Origin: Bacteroidota bacterium
GTDB lineage: Bacteria > Bacteroidota > Bacteroidia > Cytophagales > Cytophagaceae
Direction: 5' to 3'
DNA: 64,000 nucleotides
NCBI GenBank assembly: GCA_023392125.1
Contig: JAEVZS010000030.1
Coordinates: 186,001-250,000, forward strand
Shown here: positions 60,478 through 64,000 of the stretch, piece by piece
Layout: every line of letters begins with the position of its first letter
How positions within the stretch are numbered: position 1 is the stretch's first letter
Position numbers and translations under genes: made by a program
The notes under the pieces: model-generated
Databases searched by the model: none
What the model saw: only the letters and a program-made list of their open reading frames with translations
Told to the model about the DNA's origin: nothing

Positions 60478-61053
60478 TTAATAATAGATTCTGCCAATCA
60501 TAGTTCCGTATGCATTGTAATATGTCCAATAGCCCTGCTTGACATCCCCTGTAAAATTTCCTTCAGATTCTTTTATGCCGTTGTAATGGTAAAATCGCCA
60601 ATGGCCGTTTTTATGTCCGTTGCTGTAATTACCATCGGATTGCAGGGTGCCGTTTTCGTACCAGGACTTCCACTGACCGGACGGAATGCCGTTGCTGAAG
60701 TTTCCCTCAGCCTGTAATTTACCGTTTTCATACCAGAATTTCCAATGACCGGAAAAGATACCATTGGAGATGTTGCCCTCTTTTTTCAGCGTACCGTTTG
60801 GATACCAGAATTTCCAGTATCCGCTTGGGATGCCATTGGAATAATTTCCTTCACTTTCCAGCCGGGTTTCTCCGCCGTCATAATAGTTTCTGCTCCAGCC
60901 GCCGGCGCCGGCCTTGGAAGTTACCACATACGAATCAGGATTAAGAATAACTTTATCAGAAAGACTTTCCGGAGCTATGTAATCCGATTTTTTTGAACAC
61001 GAAAAATTGAGCAGTGAGAAGCTTATGAGTAAAAATGATATATATTTTTTCAT
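60478..61053 (-). CDS. MORN-repeat (YwqK-type) lipoprotein
   Basis: 191 residues. Lipoprotein signal MKKYISFLLISFSLLNFSC. Residues ~68-190 are five tandem ~24-residue repeats, each like EGNYSNGIPSGYWKFWYPNG, a MORN_2 unit of the YwqK family sometimes called antitoxin-like, though a toxin partner is not seen here. Likely a surface or periplasmic binding protein. Its stop is next to the deoC start. Encoded by imperfect 72-bp repeats, which makes it prone to unit gain or loss. Confidence 0.9.
   Translation of the reverse strand: MKKYISFLLISFSLLNFSCSKKSDYIAPESLSDKVILNPDSYVVTSKAGAGGWSRNYYDGGETRLESEGNYSNGIPSGYWKFWYPNGTLKKEGNISNGIFSGHWKFWYENGKLQAEGNFSNGIPSGQWKSWYENGTLQSDGNYSNGHKNGHWRFYHYNGIKESEGNFTGDVKQGYWTYYNAYGTMIGRIYY
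60535..60855 (-). repeat. Imperfect ~72-bp tandem coding repeats of the MORN gene
   Basis: About four to five units encoding 24 residues each (EGNxSNGIxSGxWKFWYxNG). The first three are the most alike in protein sequence; the last two are diverged. Position is approximate. Confidence 0.6.
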
Positions 61054-61152
61054 ATTTCTTTTAAAGTAAATACAAAAATAGCAGAGCCAATGCTCTTATG
61101 CCAGATTTCATTTGTTTAAATTCCCGGATCCGAACCTCATTAGAAAGTTTGT

Positions 61153-62061
61153 CTAGCCAAATAATTCAGAGAATGCGCTGTCAAGCGTAGGGTATTGGTA
61201 ACTAAACCCGTGGCTGATTGCAATAGCCGGATAGATCTTTTGTCCGGAGAGGATTAGCTCCGAATCCGGTCCGATGATGTTGCCGGCAATTCGTAGCAGA
61301 AATGCAGGCTGAGGAATTCCCATGGAAGTTCTTAACGCGCTTCGCAGCTTGTGCATAAACTGTTTGTTGGTGACGGTTTCCGGTGCGGCTGCAATAACAG
61401 GTCCTCTGATATTCGGCGTATCGATTATCCAGTCAACGAGCCTGACCCAGTCATTGAGATGTATCCAGGGCATGTATTGTCTGCCATTGCCGGCTTTACC
61501 GCCCAGTCCCAGCTTGCTTAACCGGATTAACGGAGGCAGGACGCCTTCCTGTATATTAAGGACGAGCGAGGTCCTGATAGCGATTGTCCGGGTTTGAGGC
61601 AGGGAAAATGAAAACAGTGTTTTCTCCCACTCTTTGCATACATGAGCAACAAAGCCTGAACCGGGGTCTGATTTTTCAGTGAGCTTTTCATTGCCCCGGT
61701 CTCCGTAATATCCTGCAGCGCTGCCATTAATCCAGATGCCCGGAGGGTTTGTGCACTGGCTGACTCCCCGACCAAGGAGTTGTGTGGTCTGAACACGGGA
61801 ATCAAGTATCTCTTTTTTGTGAGTGTTTGAGAATGTTGTATTTATGGATCGTCCGCTCAGGTTTATAAGAGCCCGGGCATTTTCAAGCTCGCTAACCCAG
61901 TCGCCAGGATTCTGTCCATCCCATTTCGTATAGATGACACCATTTTCTTTGCCGGAATGTTTCCGGGATAAAACTACAGGAGTAATTCCCTTGTCGAGGA
62001 AAAAAGAAGTCAGATGGCTTCCCAGAAATCCACTTCCGCCTGCTATGATAATTTTAGTCAT
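61153..62061 (-). CDS. TIGR01777-type NAD(P)-dependent SDR epimerase-like protein (YfcH/SDR39U1)
   Basis: 302 residues. N-terminal nucleotide-binding motif IIAGGSGFLGSHL. Family motifs: INLSGRSI, NGSAAGYYGDRGNEKLTE and PGSGFVAHVCKEWEKTL. C-terminal DUF1731-like region begins near ITVTNKQFMHKLR. Substrate unknown. Divergent from hrpB; the gap contains a perfect palindrome at 62151-62173. Start ATG 62061. Confidence 0.92.
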   Translation of the reverse strand: MTKIIIAGGSGFLGSHLTSFFLDKGITPVVLSRKHSGKENGVIYTKWDGQNPGDWVSELENARALINLSGRSINTTFSNTHKKEILDSRVQTTQLLGRGVSQCTNPPGIWINGSAAGYYGDRGNEKLTEKSDPGSGFVAHVCKEWEKTLFSFSLPQTRTIAIRTSLVLNIQEGVLPPLIRLSKLGLGGKAGNGRQYMPWIHLNDWVRLVDWIIDTPNIRGPVIAAAPETVTNKQFMHKLRSALRTSMGIPQPAFLLRIAGNIIGPDSELILSGQKIYPAIAISHGFSYQYPTLDSAFSELFG

Positions 62062-62150
62062 GAGATTAATGGTGTTATACTGTTGTTTTAGTTAATCACC
62101 TTTCCCCTTTTTTGTTTGCTCAGGTTGAAACGGTCAAAAATGTACGGGCA

Positions 62151-62173
62151 AAATAATGAATAATTCATTATTT
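62151..62173. promoter_or_regulatory. Perfect palindrome between the SDR gene and hrpB
   Basis: AAATAATGAA (62151-62160), spacer TAA, TTCATTATTT (62164-62173). It lies 47 bp before the hrpB start. Could be an operator for either divergent gene; AT-rich, so a chance origin is possible. Confidence 0.45.
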
Positions 62174-62220
62174 ATGTGCTTTGAAAGAGTTATAATTTCC
62201 GGATTTTAAAAAACGATACT

Positions 62221-64000
62221 GTGTTGTCAGCTTATAATCATTTGCCGGTTTGTGCCATTCTTCCGCAATTACGGGGGCTTTTACAGACAAATAATACCGT
62301 ATTACTGCAGGCTGCTCCGGGAGCCGGCAAAAGTACGGTTGTTCCCGTTGAGCTGCTGGATGAATCATGGCTTGCCGGTAAAAAGATAATCATGATGGAG
62401 CCGAGGCGGCTGGCTGCGAGAACTGTAGCAGACCGTCTGGCAGCTAATCTTGGCGAGGCTACGGGTAAAAAAGTGGGTTATCGCGTGCGCTTCGATACAA
62501 AGGTGTCGGAAGAAACGCGTATTGAAGTAGTCACGGAAGGTATTCTGACGCGGATGATTCAGCGGGATTCAATGCTGGAGGATGTGGGGCTTGTGATTTT
62601 TGATGAGTTTCACGAACGTAGTCTTCAGGCTGATATGGCATTGGCGCTGGTCAGGGAAATACAGAAAGTGCTGAGAGATGATCTGCGGATTCTGATTATG
62701 TCTGCTACGCTTGCTCTGGAGACGGTACAGAGGGCGCTGGATTATTGTCCTGTACTGGTGAGTGAAGGAAGGCAGTTTTCCGTGCGGGAGCTTTATGAGG
62801 CCCCGGACAGCGCCTTGAGTATAGAGCTTAATATGATTCAGCTGGTTCGTAAGGCTGTAAGGGAGCAGGAAGGTGATGTACTTGCTTTTTTACCGGGAGT
62901 AAGGGAAATCCTTCAGGTTAAAGAAGGTCTTGAGGCCTTACTGCCCCAGTGTAAGATATATCCGTTGTATGGAGAACTTTCGCAGGACTTGCAGCAACAG
63001 GCGATTGTGCCGGACCCGAACGGGTATCGGAAAATTATTCTGGCTACTTCTATTGCGGAAACCAGTATTACGATAGAAGGTGTGAAGGTTGTTGTTGATA
63101 GCGGGCAGAGCCGGGTGCCCCGTTTTGACCCGAGAAGCGGTCTGACAAAGCTGGAGACCATTAAAGTAACGCTTGATTCGGCGGAGCAGCGTAAGGGACG
63201 TGCAGGCCGGGTATCTGAAGGGGTATGCTATCGCCTCTGGTCTCAGGGGGCACAGCAGCATCTGGTCGCTGAGCGGAAGCCGGAGATTCTGGAAGCGGAT
63301 CTTTCTTCGCTGGTTCTGGAGATTGCCGGCTGGTCAGGAGTTAAGGGATTGTATGAGCTTACCTGGGTAACCCCGCCACCAAAGGGATCGGTGCAGCAGG
63401 CAGCTGAATTGCTGACACAGCTGCAGGCCCTGGATGGTGACCGCATCAGCAGTACGGGTAAAAAGCTGCTTCGTCTGCCAACGCATCCCCGCATAGCGCA
63501 TCTGCTTGAAGTAAGCGCTGAACTCGGACAAAGCGGAACCGGGTGCGATATTGCGGCTATTCTGGAAGAAAAGGATATGCTGGGAAGAGGGAGCAATGCA
63601 AGTCTTTCAGAACGTGTCGGATTATTGCGTGCTTACAGGAAGGGAAAGCCAGTCAGGCTGGCGGACAAGCATGTCCTTGGCCGTATAGAGCGACTGGCTG
63701 CATCATGGAGAAGGATGCTGGCTTGTGATGTTGATAATTCGTCTGTGTCTTTTGAAGTGGCTGGCCGTTTACTGGCTGCTGCCTATCCGGAGCGTATTGC
63801 CCGGAAAACAGAAGGCAACCGGTATAAAATGGCAAACGGGCGTCAGGTGAAACTGGGCGATAATGATCCGCTCATAACCGAGCAATGGCTGGCTGTGGCC
63901 CAGGCGGATGCAGGATCAGAAGAAGGAAGAATTTTTCTTGCGGCCCCTTTTGATCCGGGTGCTATAGAGGATATGCTGGAAGAAGAGGCCGTAGTGGAGT
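62221..64000 (+). CDS. hrpB: ATP-dependent helicase HrpB, 3' truncated by the window edge
   Basis: 593 residues visible and still open at 64000. The frame has no ATG at the start; the likely start is GTG at 62221, or TTG at 62224, just before LPVCAILPQLRGLL. Walker A is APGAGKST (34-39), motif II DEFHERS, motif III SAT, motif V IAETSITIEGVKVVVDSG and motif VI EQRKGRAGR. The HA2/OB region follows (LLELTWVTPPPKGSV, HPRIAHLL). HrpB is a DEAH-box-type RNA helicase linked to ribosome or rRNA work. It is intact in the part seen; the C-terminal HrpB domain lies beyond the window. Confidence 0.95.
   Translation, partial: MLSAYNHLPVCAILPQLRGLLQTNNTVLLQAAPGAGKSTVVPVELLDESWLAGKKIIMMEPRRLAARTVADRLAANLGEATGKKVGYRVRFDTKVSEETRIEVVTEGILTRMIQRDSMLEDVGLVIFDEFHERSLQADMALALVREIQKVLRDDLRILIMSATLALETVQRALDYCPVLVSEGRQFSVRELYEAPDSALSIELNMIQLVRKAVREQEGDVLAFLPGVREILQVKEGLEALLPQCKIYPLYGELSQDLQQQAIVPDPNGYRKIILATSIAETSITIEGVKVVVDSGQSRVPRFDPRSGLTKLETIKVTLDSAEQRKGRAGRVSEGVCYRLWSQGAQQHLVAERKPEILEADLSSLVLEIAGWSGVKGLYELTWVTPPPKGSVQQAAELLTQLQALDGDRISSTGKKLLRLPTHPRIAHLLEVSAELGQSGTGCDIAAILEEKDMLGRGSNASLSERVGLLRAYRKGKPVRLADKHVLGRIERLAASWRRMLACDVDNSSVSFEVAGRLLAAAYPERIARKTEGNRYKMANGRQVKLGDNDPLITEQWLAVAQADAGSEEGRIFLAAPFDPGAIEDMLEEEAVVE

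Noticed and set aside
60478..61053. Toxin-antitoxin function for the MORN protein
   Set aside because: The YwqK name suggests an antitoxin, but there is no toxin-like gene next to it; deoC is the neighbour.
1..64000. tRNA or rRNA genes, CRISPR arrays, insertion sequences
   Set aside because: I looked for T-loop motifs, rRNA wording, spaced repeats and transposase-like ORFs by eye and found none that hold up.

Overview
The window is about 64 kb of densely packed chromosome, roughly 43-45% G+C by eye, from a member of the Bacteroidota, most likely a Cytophagales-type organism. The reasons are a gldC gliding gene, several promoters of the Bacteroidota type (TTTG, 19 nt, TAnnTTTG), a DAHP synthase fused to chorismate mutase, the ftsX-DUF3098-uppP-truB-ribF cluster, PAS-rich kinases with the ASHDLK phosphoacceptor motif, a CarboxypepD_reg/beta-barrel outer membrane protein, and several small lipoproteins. 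I see no tRNA, rRNA, CRISPR array, insertion sequence, integrase or phage block; this is core genome with some lineage-specific genes.

Layout. 1-10 kb: the end of recN, a small membrane protein, an M23 endopeptidase, a TPR/LRR protein, pepP, a secreted subtilase, an M16 peptidase, an O-methyltransferase and a LysM lytic transglycosylase. 10-28 kb: a 1257-residue PAS/GAF histidine kinase next to a single-domain response regulator, dnaX with an A10 slippery run that separates gamma from tau, a 991-residue secreted M16 peptidase, an EamA transporter, rarA, a second PAS kinase, lysS and a membrane kinase. 28-39 kb: sucD, an alkaline-phosphatase-superfamily enzyme with an altered metal site, the shikimate operon aroG/chorismate mutase-aroB-aroA, proline dehydrogenase, a DUF4136 lipoprotein, an unrecognised cytosolic protein and a kinase/STAS-like/receiver module. 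39-46 kb: a small conserved protein, guaA, a TPR plus periplasmic-binding-protein fusion, hemL, proC and two small exported proteins. 46-53 kb (minus strand): gldC, an M48 lipoprotein, then ftsX-DUF3098-uppP-truB-ribF read as one unit, and an ECF sigma/anti-sigma pair. 53-64 kb: a DUF2188 protein, a baeRF-type protein, a DUF4198 protein with an outer membrane receptor, a thioredoxin-like protein, a MORN lipoprotein with deoC, a TIGR01777-type SDR protein, and the 5' part of hrpB, which runs off the end.

How the genes work together. Envelope work dominates: peptidoglycan cleavage (M23, LysM transglycosylase), undecaprenol recycling (UppP), division (FtsX), a possible LpoA-like activator, and several secreted peptidases. 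Four histidine kinases and two lone receiver proteins carry no DNA-binding output, suggesting phosphorelay or protein-protein control. Convergent gene pairs are usually separated by strong bidirectional hairpins, some of which overlap the stop codons. The most notable single item is the dnaX frameshift site. No wholly new multi-gene system is evident; the best candidates for novelty are the kinase/STAS-like/receiver module, the TPR-binding-protein fusion and the variant phosphoesterase.
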